DNA of 59,926 nucleotides, taken from positions 1 through 59,926 of the IMG/VR virus record IMGVR_UViG_3300017714_002497; one strand, written 5' to 3'. Made by a program: the position numbers and the translations under genes. Positions within the stretch are counted from its first letter, which is position 1, and each line of letters starts with the position of its first letter. Shown piece by piece: positions 9,479 through 18,965 of the stretch. Origin of the DNA: a virus. The notes under the pieces are model-generated. The model saw nothing but the letters and a program-made list of their open reading frames with translations. It searched no databases and was not told where the DNA came from.

Positions 9479-10457
9479 TTAATTCTATGTGATATATACC
9501 TGTACATTTCATAAGTTCAGACATCACTCCTTCTTTTGTTTTGCCTTCCATATTTAATTTTCCTAATTTAACTCTACCACTAGTAAACTCAGGTTTACTA
9601 AAGTCATAATACTGGTCAAGATTATTATTCTTAACCCACTTCGCTAACTCATCTATAGGATAATAAGGTTCTCCTTCATGTCCCCACCTCTTAAATCTCA
9701 TTTCAAAACAAGTGTGAACTGTGTTTTGTTGAGAAAGTTTCTTTGTTGTTACTAAAGGTAAATCATTTGAGGCGTAACATGCCATTAAGTCTTTGCCAAC
9801 TCTAAAGTAGTCAAGAGTCAAATCACCCCAATCATGATACACTGTAAAATTTTTGTAATCAGCTTCTTCTAGCGGTTCTTGTTGTACTGCTCCCATGCCG
9901 TCACCTCTAGTGACAACACGACACGTTCCAAAAAATTCTAGTTCAGGATCTTCGCCCATATGATATTCAAGGCCTTCCATAGAGTGAACTAGTTGATTAA
10001 TTTCTTCTAACCAAACATAGATATCTCCATGCTCAATATATTCAAGAACTTCATTATCTTGTAAATGATTTGACTCATCTTCAAAGTATTCATGCAATGC
10101 ATTCAATTTATCTAATTCTGGATTAACTGAATTTACATCTAATACAAGTTTAGGGTCAACGTTGTTCACTATGTCAACTGTTTTCATTTTTTCAATTATC
10201 CAATTCATTCTATTCTTCATTTGAACAAATCTTCTTTTATCGATAGTTGGATAGAAGTTCCATGATGTTGACCATTCTCCATATGATTGAGTTTTCTTCA
10301 TCAATCTAATAAATTTGTTTGTAGTACTACATCGTCTTGTTAAATCATAATCCATGACATAACGTTTGTTTTCGGGTATCTCTTTGACTGGTAAATACTT
10401 ATCTCCTCTTAAAGGAGGTATCATCTTTTCCTGAGACATTGTTACTCTGAGTTTCAT
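9468..10457 (-). CDS. Unknown protein within radical-SAM island
   Basis: About 329 residues from the ATG at 10457. That start makes an ATGA overlap with the upstream stop and follows an AAGGAAAG ribosome site; a start eight codons earlier lacks this. The protein is soluble, without signal peptide or membrane segments, acidic in the middle (around 130-190) and rich in aromatic residues. No catalytic motif is recognised. It sits directly after the interrupted radical-SAM gene and before an SGNH-like gene, so it may be a partner of one of them. Function not assigned. Confidence 0.75.
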   Translation of the reverse strand: MKLRVTMSQEKMIPPLRGDKYLPVKEIPENKRYVMDYDLTRRCSTTNKFIRLMKKTQSYGEWSTSWNFYPTIDKRRFVQMKNRMNWIIEKMKTVDIVNNVDPKLVLDVNSVNPELDKLNALHEYFEDESNHLQDNEVLEYIEHGDIYVWLEEINQLVHSMEGLEYHMGEDPELEFFGTCRVVTRGDGMGAVQQEPLEEADYKNFTVYHDWGDLTLDYFRVGKDLMACYASNDLPLVTTKKLSQQNTVHTCFEMRFKRWGHEGEPYYPIDELAKWVKNNNLDQYYDFSKPEFTSGRVKLGKLNMEGKTKEGVMSELMKCTGIYHIELIDG

Positions 10458-11878
10458 TTTCTTTCCTTTCTTGTCCACCACTCGTATAGTTCTGGATCTC
10501 GTTTGTAAATATCTTCCAAACGATATTGCTCTTGTCTAATTCTATCAAGTTGTTCCTGATAGTTTCTTCCATTGAAAAACTGTTGCTCATGTGTCTCAGG
10601 CCACTGTTCTTCAAATGTTTGCCTATCTTTCATACCTACTAATGTATTTACTAGAGTTTGTTGCTTAGGAGTTGCCCTTGGCTTAATATAGGCTAGTAAA
10701 TCGTCTAAATGCCTATTCAATATATGCTTAGGCCATGCAAAAGGACTAAACACAATATCAGCATGAAAGGCGAACATAATCTTTGTTTCTATTCTTACGT
10801 CTAATTCTAAACTTAAATCAAATAAATCTTTAATACTAAACATGCCGGGACCTGTAATAGTTAAGTCGAATAGCATCTTATCTTTACCACCTGGTGCCGC
10901 TAGTCCTTTCTTAAAGTTAGCTAACCACTCGTCCCATACAATACCTTTACGAATGAACTCTACGATATCACCTGTACCATCGATACTTGCACACATTAAC
11001 CAGTCTTTGAACTGAGGTAGATAATCAAATAATTCCATACCCTTAAATGTTGTACGAGACAAATTAGAGTTATATCTTAAGTGACAATTCTTTGCAGAAC
11101 CATTAGCGACCATTTCTTTTAATGCCCACCAATGTATATCATACATAAGTGGCTCTCCGCCTACCCAATATATTTCTTCTACAATACCATCACTAATTGC
11201 TTTCTTAAATTCTGGTTCAACAACTGTACGCTGAAACTTTACCATCTTCTGTTTTACAGTTGGTTGCATAAATGGTTGATGTTCAATCGACCACATGTTG
11301 TGTTTCTTCTTTTCTGCTTCCCACGAACTTGATAATTGTTCACCACACATACGACATTTAAAGTTACATAAGTTAGAGTAACGATAGTCAAATGATATAG
11401 CAGGCATTGTTGTATGACCGTCATCATCTGTCTTATCGAATGCTTCTTGTATCTTGTCTCTGAATAGTACACCAGTAAACCATTTACGATAAGATGATAG
11501 ACTTAGAATATCGTCATTACAAACATCACATTGTGGAATACGTTCTCCAGACATTAGTTTCTTTCTAATATCTTTCATGTATTGAGAGTTCCAATGTTCA
11601 TCTAATGATGTAGGATTAAAGTCATCTGCATCTGTTTTAGAATCTTTTACTTCACCATATCTTTCATCATTAGATGCATCGATTTATTGTTTCTGAAACG
11701 AATGTTCTTCACGTGATGCACAACATAGTCTACGTTCACCTTGAGGAGATATATAGGTATGAGACCACGGAGCCATACAGAAAGTTTTGTTTTTACTTTC
11801 TTCCGCACAACTTCCGTCGCTTTTCCAGATAGGTATTATCTTCTTATTCAAGTGTATAGACTCCAGTTGATTCGTCAT
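10454..11878 (-). pseudogene. Radical SAM protein split by a single in-frame TAA
   Basis: Two open pieces lie in one frame. The first (11878-11684) holds TFCMAPWSHTY and RLCCASREEH. The second (from the ATG at 11578) holds CDVC (Cys17/20), the radical-SAM motif CNFKCRMC (Cys71/75/78) and YWVGGEPLMYD. Only the TAA at 11684-11686 separates them, and the 35 codons between it and the second ATG read as normal protein (IDASNDERYGEVK...). In the neighbouring radical-SAM gene at 7477-8664 the same FC, CC and CxxC set precedes the core in one chain, so the auxiliary-cluster ligands here are divided by the stop. Either the gene is broken, the stop is read through, the base is a sequence error, or a shortened enzyme starts at 11578. 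Confidence 0.8.
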
Positions 11879-12575
11879 ATTCACGATTCCATATTCTCGA
11901 TTCCTTGATAGCTTTTTCTATGTCATCATAGTTTGTAATAATTTTAGTTTTGTCATCTTTAGATAGTTGTTTTATAAGCCCATGTGGGTCGTTATCAATA
12001 TCTATTATGTCACCTAAAGTTTCATAAGGATAAAAATGACATGTATACTTGTCTTTCATTTCTTCAACGACTCTGCTATAAGCCTGATGTGATAAGTCAA
12101 ATGTTTTTATATAATGTTCAATAAGTCCTTTATCTACTTCGAAAGGTTCGTATATTGCTTTCTTACGCTTTCTTACAACCCAATTACCTGATTGTTCTGC
12201 GATAATAAAACTACAAATTGTATCTATCATATCATGTCTGAAACTAAAATGTAAATCAGTTACACCTGTTATCTTAAAGAAATTATGTACTTTAGCAAAA
12301 TCAAATTCATAAAGTGCATACCTAGATTTTTGTTTCATGCCATCACGTAATCCACACATGATGTTCCACTTCATGCACCATTCTATTTCAGGATATTTTT
12401 TGTTTATATCAATCATCAAACCTAGGTACCAGTCATATTCATCATCATGAATTTCTGTTGACTCTAACCCATGCTCATAAAAATTAAATGGAGGTGTACA
12501 TAAATTCTCTGCTATATGGTTACCAACAACGGTACTCCCAGTCCTTGCATTGTACATTACTAAGTGTCGTTTCAT
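11844..12575 (-). CDS. Sulfotransferase-like P-loop protein
   Basis: 243 residues. It opens MKRHLVMYNARTGSTVVGNH, the RTGST loop used by sulfotransferases to hold the 5'-phosphosulfate of PAPS. Later comes FSFRHDMIDTICSFIIAEQ with a GNWVV segment, resembling the region of Stf0-type sulfotransferases that binds the 3'-phosphate of PAPS. These enzymes move sulfate from PAPS to sugar hydroxyls or lipids. Coupled to the upstream gene by an ATGA overlap, and overlapping the split radical-SAM gene by 35 bases. In an island with glycosyltransferases, sulfation of a glycan is the simplest reading (inference). Confidence 0.65.
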   Translation of the reverse strand: MKRHLVMYNARTGSTVVGNHIAENLCTPPFNFYEHGLESTEIHDDEYDWYLGLMIDINKKYPEIEWCMKWNIMCGLRDGMKQKSRYALYEFDFAKVHNFFKITGVTDLHFSFRHDMIDTICSFIIAEQSGNWVVRKRKKAIYEPFEVDKGLIEHYIKTFDLSHQAYSRVVEEMKDKYTCHFYPYETLGDIIDIDNDPHGLIKQLSKDDKTKIITNYDDIEKAIKESRIWNREYDESTGVYTLE

Positions 12576-14119
12576 TCAACTTTTACTCCTCCTAGTGCAT
12601 CGTTTTCAGTATCCCAACCACCAACTTTTTCGTGAGCATCATCACCGCCTTCATAATCTTTTGTAGTAGCAGGGTCGCCTGCTCTGTCACTTACTTTGAA
12701 TATTAATTCTTTATTTAAGATTTGCTCTCTGTTTGGTGCATCTGCCTTTAATGTTTCATACCAATCTGCGATAGGTCCTTTAAATACTTCTCTGAAATCA
12801 TGTCCTCTTCGTACATCAAACTGAGAAAAGAATGCTTTAAAATCATTGTATAGTTTCGGAGTTTCTGCTGTATTCTTATGAGGTGTTTTAACAATATCAA
12901 GATAATCAATTAATCTTTGGATACTTGCTTTCTCGCCTTCTGATAGTTTTTGTTGTGGTCTTTCTGTTCTAAACCATGCTTCTAGTTTATCTTTGTAAAA
13001 TGTTTTTACAGTTTCTGGAAGTATTGCCGCACTTTGAAAAGATGGGAAACGCAAAATGTTAAGTGTCATAGTAGGCGCACGTTGTCCGTATTCGTCACGC
13101 AAGTCTAACATTTCATCCATGAAATCTGTAATTGTAACTAAGCATAATGAATTGATAGTCATCATCATGTGTAGCTTTTTTACATTTGATTCTTTTAATA
13201 CACGATGAATATTTGATTTCCATAAATCGTAATCAAGTCCATCACGAATATATTCTGCTTGAGACTTAGTTGCTTCCATTGATGTATAGATTTCAAAATT
13301 AGGAACGAACCAAGATTTCTCAATAAGTTTATCTAGTACTTTTGGTTTCTCAGGAGATAGATTAGAATTGATAGCGAAACGCATATTTCGTCCTCTATCA
13401 GGGTTTTGTTCAAACCAATCAAACAATCTCCATGTACCTCTATGCATAATAGGCTCACCACCTGTTATACGAATTTCTTCTAAGCAATCTGCTAAATCAC
13501 TTTCCCACCATTTGTGGAATGCTTGAATATATGGATTGTCTTCTTCTTTCTTTGATACTGGTGCCGCCCATGGTGCATTATCAACAAAGTGACCACGCCC
13601 ATCTGATTGTATATTCTGATACGAACCAAACGTATTAATATCTTTAACCCATGCAGTTGAGAATGCAGGATTGCAATATGAACATTTTAGATTACATGCT
13701 CTATCGAATGATATTTCAAGTGTACGTAAATTTACATTATCGTCCCATGGCATTTCCATGCTCTTATCAATATCTTCATCTTTGAAGATTTCAGTTTTGA
13801 ATACACGGTCTGATATGTGGTCTTTGCCCATATCTTCAACTTTCCAACAGTATTCACATTCAGCAGGACGTTTGCCTTCTTGCATATGTTTACGCATAAG
13901 TTTTTTATGCTTTGTGTTATGAATAGCACTTGGGTTATCTTTAATTTCTTCTAATGGGATCCAGTGACCAGGTGGGTGGTGACAACTAGCAGTCTGACCA
14001 TGTCCTAGCCAGATTGTAGCATTGTACCACTTAGCCGCACAATAACTAGCACTCTTGCTATCTATCATACGTTCTTTATATTGATGGAGAGTTTCACCCT
14101 CCCAATGTTTACGACCCAT
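12572..14119 (-). CDS. Radical SAM protein, twitch-type cysteines, long form B
   Basis: 515 residues. The core motif CNLKCSYC has Cys142, Cys146 and Cys149; IRITGGEPIMH is the SAM-binding motif. Auxiliary cysteines before the barrel are Cys27 (YCAAKW), Cys46 (SCHHPPGHW) and Cys88/Cys91 (CEYCW). The gene is a clear paralogue of its upstream neighbour at 14109-15677: both share the HPPxHxIPL, CxYCW.VED, SDR and ACNLKCSYC.P..STAW stretches in the same order. The two overlap by 11 bases, so this is a tandem duplication. Two copies with diverged C-termini suggest two related substrates or successive steps. Confidence 0.88.
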   Translation of the reverse strand: MGRKHWEGETLHQYKERMIDSKSASYCAAKWYNATIWLGHGQTASCHHPPGHWIPLEEIKDNPSAIHNTKHKKLMRKHMQEGKRPAECEYCWKVEDMGKDHISDRVFKTEIFKDEDIDKSMEMPWDDNVNLRTLEISFDRACNLKCSYCNPAFSTAWVKDINTFGSYQNIQSDGRGHFVDNAPWAAPVSKKEEDNPYIQAFHKWWESDLADCLEEIRITGGEPIMHRGTWRLFDWFEQNPDRGRNMRFAINSNLSPEKPKVLDKLIEKSWFVPNFEIYTSMEATKSQAEYIRDGLDYDLWKSNIHRVLKESNVKKLHMMMTINSLCLVTITDFMDEMLDLRDEYGQRAPTMTLNILRFPSFQSAAILPETVKTFYKDKLEAWFRTERPQQKLSEGEKASIQRLIDYLDIVKTPHKNTAETPKLYNDFKAFFSQFDVRRGHDFREVFKGPIADWYETLKADAPNREQILNKELIFKVSDRAGDPATTKDYEGGDDAHEKVGGWDTENDALGGVKVE

Positions 14120-15677
14120 ATTTACTCTCGTATTCTTCCTTAGCTTCGTTCCAGAAAGCAGTCATTTCGGGGAATGTTTCTAAGAAGTTTAATCCCCTAC
14201 GTTCATCATATTGTGAAAAATATTCATGAAAACGAATTAAATGATTACTTAAATCTTCATCACTCATATTTAGCCCTTGTTTGGCCCACGCCAAATCACG
14301 CTCAAGTTTTAATACTTCGTAATTCTTAAATCCTGTATACTTTCTGCCATATAAATCATTCTCTAATACATTGGCTTTCATAAAATCAATGTTATCTTGT
14401 ATCATGTCTAGTAATTCTTGGTCAGCTAATTGAATGGTCATCCAGTCAGGATATCTTAGATAAGGAATGTCAAACCAAACTCTTTGTCTTTTCTTTCTTA
14501 CAAATGGTGGGTGTTTAAATCCATCATGGTCAGGCGGTTGAATTATTTTATCTTCTTGATTTTCATATCCAAATTCTTCACGTAAGTCTAATATCATTTG
14601 TAAGAACCCACGTAGATTTGGTATACTCAATAACTGAAACGTATTAATAAAAGAAATTTCTGTACCGTCAGTCTCACTTAACACTCTACGACAATTCTCA
14701 TATAGTGTATCAAAGTTTAAACCGTCACGCATATATTCTGCTTGTTTACCTACACCATCAACACTAACATACAAACTAAAATGCTTACATGCTGGTGCAA
14801 CGTACCAATGATTTCCACTATCAGGATTAAATCTTTTTGGATCTTCCCATACACGAATTTCTTCTAGTGCTTTAATCTTATCAATAAACTTATCCATTAA
14901 CTTAGGACTTGGTGGAGACATGTTTGATGTAATACTCAAATCAAGAAAAGGATTTGGATTTTCATTTACGTAATCAAATACTTTAAATGTATTGTTATCC
15001 ATTAATGGTTCACCGCCTGTCATACGAAAAACTTTTAAGTCTCTGTATATCATTGGAAACCATTTCCAGAATGCTTCGATATAAGGATTGTCTTTACGTG
15101 CTACTTCAAGTGGCATAAGACCAGTCTTACGTAAGTAGTCTATATCATTATGACCTGTACCATTACTAAAACGAAATCCACCATGCTTCTTAACATCATC
15201 TTCCCATGCGGTACTTAGATGAGGTGAGCAATAACTACACTTTAGATTACATGCTTGATTGAAGTTTACTTCTACATAACGTGGTGTGATGTTATGATCC
15301 CATGGGTTGTTTACGACTTCGTCCCATGCATCTTTTACCCACCATTCACTTGAACGATAATGTCTATCACTCAGTCTACCACCCTTTGGGGCATCAGGTG
15401 CATCTTCAACATTCCAGCAATATTGACAACCTTCAGGACGGTCGCCGCATTTCATTTGCTTTCTTTCTTCTAACTTGAAGACTGTGTTGTGTAATGCATT
15501 TGGATCCTTTTTAAGTTCAGCTAAAGGAATCGGATGCGTTGGAGGGTGATAGCAACTGTGTGTTCTACCTTGTGGCAAATGCAAACTGACTTGTAACCAC
15601 TTAGCCATACACATTGATGGCGAAAGAGAATTTAGTTTGTCTCTTGTTAATTGGGCATCATCGTCATAATTTGCCAT
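14109..15677 (-). CDS. Radical SAM protein, twitch-type cysteines, long form A
   Basis: 522 residues. The cluster motif is Cys143/Cys147/Cys150 in ACNLKCSYCSPHLSTAW, with FRMTGGEPLMD for SAM binding. Preceding cysteines are Cys23 (MCMAKW), Cys42 (SCYHPPTH) and Cys84/Cys87 (CQYCW), matching the paralogue downstream. This shared N-terminal module probably binds a second iron-sulfur cluster. The region after about residue 370 carries an insertion with a basic segment (VRKKRQRVWFDIPYLRYP) not seen in the sister gene. It follows the glycosyltransferase-like gene with a six-base gap. Substrate not known. Confidence 0.88.
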   Translation of the reverse strand: MANYDDDAQLTRDKLNSLSPSMCMAKWLQVSLHLPQGRTHSCYHPPTHPIPLAELKKDPNALHNTVFKLEERKQMKCGDRPEGCQYCWNVEDAPDAPKGGRLSDRHYRSSEWWVKDAWDEVVNNPWDHNITPRYVEVNFNQACNLKCSYCSPHLSTAWEDDVKKHGGFRFSNGTGHNDIDYLRKTGLMPLEVARKDNPYIEAFWKWFPMIYRDLKVFRMTGGEPLMDNNTFKVFDYVNENPNPFLDLSITSNMSPPSPKLMDKFIDKIKALEEIRVWEDPKRFNPDSGNHWYVAPACKHFSLYVSVDGVGKQAEYMRDGLNFDTLYENCRRVLSETDGTEISFINTFQLLSIPNLRGFLQMILDLREEFGYENQEDKIIQPPDHDGFKHPPFVRKKRQRVWFDIPYLRYPDWMTIQLADQELLDMIQDNIDFMKANVLENDLYGRKYTGFKNYEVLKLERDLAWAKQGLNMSDEDLSNHLIRFHEYFSQYDERRGLNFLETFPEMTAFWNEAKEEYESKYGS

Positions 15678-15683
15678 TAGAAT

Positions 15684-16664
15684 CTATTTGTCCCAACCGG
15701 TTTGCTTCTCTGTTGCTAATGGGTTGTTAACTCTTGGTGGGTTAGTGTAAACACGTTTAAAGAAAGATGCTACTTCTGGTGTTGGGTCACATAATTCCAT
15801 ATCCATTTTATCTACTAAGATATCACCGATTTCTAAACATGCATCAAATAGTTTTTCATAATTCCATTCTACTTTTGTCTTTTCGCACTTCTGGTCTCCG
15901 CCTTGAAATTTAGGAAGCACTGTGTTATCAAAGTATTCTTTAAACCAGTCAAAGCTAGAAATGTTTGCTAGAATAAAATCAGGGTTAAGATTTGTATCGT
16001 AACAACCTAATCTTGCACCGTAACATGCCCATATACCATTCTCTACATTTGCACCAATGTTCATCCATGTAATTAGACGTTCATAGTTCTTAGGCCATAT
16101 ACGTTTTTTAAATTCGTCTACTGGTACTTTCTTGCCTTCATCAAGTGACATTTTAGAACCTTCACGATAACCTGCACGAAAGGCTTGAAACGGTGAGCCT
16201 GCATTATGTACTGTTGAATAAATGTTATTCATCTGAATATAATTTAAGTCCCAACAAAAATCTACTTTCTTTGTTTCGTCTACTGCGTTTTCATGTGTCT
16301 TCATATCTAATACAAGTTTCACTGGCCAGCATTTAATACCACCATTACCATATACTAGACCGTTTACTACATTCTTTGCAGACCAACTAATAACTGAATT
16401 TTCTAAATCAGTACCAGCTGGAAATGTTAGTTCGATATCGAAAAACTTCTCATCTACGATATTATCACCATCAATAGTAACAAATCTTTCTGTATCACTT
16501 TGTCTTGCACATTCTTTGTGTGCGTTGTCAAATCCTTTGACACCATCTACTCTTTTTGCAAATGGAAATTTACTTATAATATCTGCCCAATGTTCTTCTT
16601 TATTAGGCTCATCGTAACTTAGATAAAAAACATCTAATTCACCGATTTCTAGTTTGCTCATCAT
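15684..16664 (-). CDS. Glycosyltransferase-like protein (GT-A fold candidate)
   Basis: 326 residues. The N-terminal part reads LDVFYLSYDEPNKEEHW, then RVDGVKGFDNAHKECARQS, then ERFVTIDGDNIVDEKFF. A DGDN acidic motif after a hydrophobic strand is what GT-A glycosyltransferases use to hold metal and sugar nucleotide. A later GYREGSKMSLD segment is common in related phage proteins. The start is fixed by CAGGAG eight bases before the ATG at 16664, with an ATGA overlap upstream. Acceptor and sugar are not readable. It joins two other GT-like genes in the head of the operon. Confidence 0.6.
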   Translation of the reverse strand: MMSKLEIGELDVFYLSYDEPNKEEHWADIISKFPFAKRVDGVKGFDNAHKECARQSDTERFVTIDGDNIVDEKFFDIELTFPAGTDLENSVISWSAKNVVNGLVYGNGGIKCWPVKLVLDMKTHENAVDETKKVDFCWDLNYIQMNNIYSTVHNAGSPFQAFRAGYREGSKMSLDEGKKVPVDEFKKRIWPKNYERLITWMNIGANVENGIWACYGARLGCYDTNLNPDFILANISSFDWFKEYFDNTVLPKFQGGDQKCEKTKVEWNYEKLFDACLEIGDILVDKMDMELCDPTPEVASFFKRVYTNPPRVNNPLATEKQTGWDK

Positions 16665-17245
16665 GTTCTCCTGAATGAATATGTTTCCAGAAACTTCTGG
16701 GTATATAAACTTATACTGTATTTATTATATTCGAATTTAACTCTAGTTTCAGAACTCAATAACTTTGCGAACGGAATAGAGACTGTTTGTATAATAAAAT
16801 CTGGTCTGTTTTCATATGTTATGAAAAATGGGTGATGAGTTTTACCTGCAACTGTAACATTTTGATGTTCATCTACGTTTGCATTCTTTATTACTTCTTT
16901 ACTAGGAGAAAAGCAAAGTTCTGAACCATCCCATGTTACTGATATGTCACAATACTTTGTATCTGGCAAATTGTATAACTGAGTATCTTTGCTTCTTTGT
17001 TTTATATCTACCTTAGACTTAATAATCTCGTAAACAAATATATCATCTGTGCTTACAACTTTATAGTCTGAGAACTTAAAATCTCCAGTAAGAAAAGGTA
17101 ATATAGCTTCCATAGAAAACCATGCACTCTTAAGTAATGGGTTATCTTCTGTTTGATTAGATGAAATACTAAGTATATCACCTGCATCATTGAAGTATAC
17201 TACTCTTGCCTTTTCAGTTTCATGTGTGAACCCGGTGCTTCTCAT
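16661..17245 (-). CDS. Unknown conserved-type protein between glycosyltransferase genes
   Basis: 194 residues, beginning MRSTGFTHETEKARVVYFND and ending with a segment rich in Ser, Tyr and Arg (KFLETYSFRRT). No signal peptide, membrane helix or catalytic motif is seen; alternating hydrophobic residues suggest a beta-rich fold. It is bound into the operon by ATGA overlaps at both ends. Its place between two glycosyltransferase-like genes suggests a partner or scaffold role, but that is only context. Function not assigned. Confidence 0.75.
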   Translation of the reverse strand: MRSTGFTHETEKARVVYFNDAGDILSISSNQTEDNPLLKSAWFSMEAILPFLTGDFKFSDYKVVSTDDIFVYEIIKSKVDIKQRSKDTQLYNLPDTKYCDISVTWDGSELCFSPSKEVIKNANVDEHQNVTVAGKTHHPFFITYENRPDFIIQTVSIPFAKLLSSETRVKFEYNKYSISLYTQKFLETYSFRRT

Positions 17246-18099
17246 ATATTCAGTGCCTTTTCATACATATTAATTTTTTCTTCTGTTAGCCATTTCTTTT
17301 CAACGTAATGAAAAGGAAGTGACTGTTCGTAATTAGCTACACGAATTTTTAAGTCATGTGTCAACGTACTTGGTATACTATCTGTCCAAATACCTGATAT
17401 CTTATTGTTAGGAATATTTTGAATATAACTTTTCATATGTACGAATGTAGGTACATCTTTAATATCATTATCAATAACTTCCTCTTCTAAATCTAATAAA
17501 CGTATAGCCAATGCATATGCCAAGTCTGCACTCATCCAGTCTTGACCTGTTCCTTTAAGAAATTTATCATAGTACACATTCCAATGAACCATAATCAATT
17601 CAATCATTTTAAACAATTCGAATGCAGTATCAGATTCTTTAAAATACGTGAAGTTACTATATATGTTTGGTAAGTCTAATTGTGTAAATTTCTTACGATA
17701 ATAATCGTCTGTTATTTGTTCATTTCTAAATGTCTTAACATGTGTACATGCCCAAACATCTTTCTTAGATAAATGTTCCCACCAATGGTCAACAGGGTGT
17801 GTGAACAAAACATCTGTATCAAGAATGATAGTTTCTTTGAATGGTGTCATGTGTGGATACTTCCACTTGTTATGAATTTTCCATTTGTCTGCACCAGCAT
17901 CATCATTCCATGGGATATCAACTATATGGTCAAACACTTCTTTGTGCTTACCAGTAAGTTGTGTTTTAGTATACTCATCAACGCATACACAAATTGCATT
18001 TTCTTTTTGTGTTGCTTTGAGTGATAAGGCTAAACCATATGCTTGAGTAAGATAATCATATGTACTATTCTGTGCTATGCAAATATATCCTCTACTCAT
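17242..18099 (-). CDS. Glycosyltransferase family 8-like protein
   Basis: 285 residues. Starts MSRGYICIAQNSTYDYLTQA, then SLKATQ and CVCVDEYTK, and at about residue 95 ETIILDTDVLFTHPVDHWW. The DTD triad after a hydrophobic strand is the metal/UDP-sugar DxD motif of GT8-type retaining transferases; TGQDWMSADLAYALAIRLL is consistent with the downstream acceptor helix region. Joined to both neighbours by ATGA overlaps. The next gene upstream has the same architecture with DCD, so they are probably an old duplicate pair. Sugar specificity unknown. Confidence 0.68.
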   Translation of the reverse strand: MSRGYICIAQNSTYDYLTQAYGLALSLKATQKENAICVCVDEYTKTQLTGKHKEVFDHIVDIPWNDDAGADKWKIHNKWKYPHMTPFKETIILDTDVLFTHPVDHWWEHLSKKDVWACTHVKTFRNEQITDDYYRKKFTQLDLPNIYSNFTYFKESDTAFELFKMIELIMVHWNVYYDKFLKGTGQDWMSADLAYALAIRLLDLEEEVIDNDIKDVPTFVHMKSYIQNIPNNKISGIWTDSIPSTLTHDLKIRVANYEQSLPFHYVEKKWLTEEKINMYEKALNI

Positions 18100-18965
18100 A
18101 GAGTATCTCCTTGAGCCAATAGTTTATCTATATTACGTTCTATTGCAGACTTATTCATAATGTGTATATCTGTGTTAGTGAATCTAGCTAATACATGTTC
18201 AGTTGTTTTCTCAGGCTTAGCACAATACATTATAATATCGTTGCTACTATTTACTCTAAAAATATCATCTAAATCGAAACTATTGTTTAGATAGTCCATA
18301 GGTAGCGATGGTACGTTAGATGCTACTTGTCCATTTAAGATATGAACAGCCATTGAAAATGCAAAATCATTTCTGAATAATGTACCCGAACAATTATACA
18401 AGTAGTAATAATACTTATAGTTTTCTTTTATGTGACTAACTAAAGTAAATAAGTTTTCAGTGTATTCAGATTTTCTAAAATAGAACACTGTTGCCCAATA
18501 CATTGGTATGGAGAAATCATCAATATAGGATATGTTACCGCCATGTCTACCAGCAACATCCCTATATTGACAATTAATCATGAAGTCGTTTTCACTACCC
18601 CATACTTGGTCAAGTGTGTTACTCATTACAAAGTAATCACAATCGATAACCAAACTTTCTTCGTAAGGTGAGAGGTCATATATGTCGCTACGTGACATAT
18701 TGACAAAAGGTGCATACTGCGATTGGTTTGCAGTATCCTTAAATAGTCTTATATTACTATCTTGTTTTGATGCGGAAATAATAGTTCTATCGAAATACTT
18801 GTTTACTAATTCTTCATTATCTAATAATGACTCGTTGTTTGTAACTAAAGCAATTTCATCAAAACCTGATAAGTTCTTTCTAACATAACCTGCACATGTA
18901 CATGCAATTTTTATGTAATCTAGTAACCCATTATTTGTCGCAAAGATTATAATTCCTTTGCTCAT
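18096..18965 (-). CDS. Glycosyltransferase-like protein (GT8-like, DCD motif)
   Basis: 289 residues. N-terminal MSKGIIIFATNNGLLDYIKI parallels the neighbour, and EESLVIDCDYFVMSNTLDQVW aligns with that protein's DTDVLF stretch, giving a DCD metal motif. MYWATVFYFRKSEYTENLF and LFRNDFAFSMAVHILNG correspond to later GT8 segments. The stop forms an ATGA joint with the next gene, and the start shares a base with the stop upstream. Likely a sugar transferase acting on the same glycan as its sister; this is inferred from synteny. Confidence 0.6.
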   Translation of the reverse strand: MSKGIIIFATNNGLLDYIKIACTCAGYVRKNLSGFDEIALVTNNESLLDNEELVNKYFDRTIISASKQDSNIRLFKDTANQSQYAPFVNMSRSDIYDLSPYEESLVIDCDYFVMSNTLDQVWGSENDFMINCQYRDVAGRHGGNISYIDDFSIPMYWATVFYFRKSEYTENLFTLVSHIKENYKYYYYLYNCSGTLFRNDFAFSMAVHILNGQVASNVPSLPMDYLNNSFDLDDIFRVNSSNDIIMYCAKPEKTTEHVLARFTNTDIHIMNKSAIERNIDKLLAQGDTL

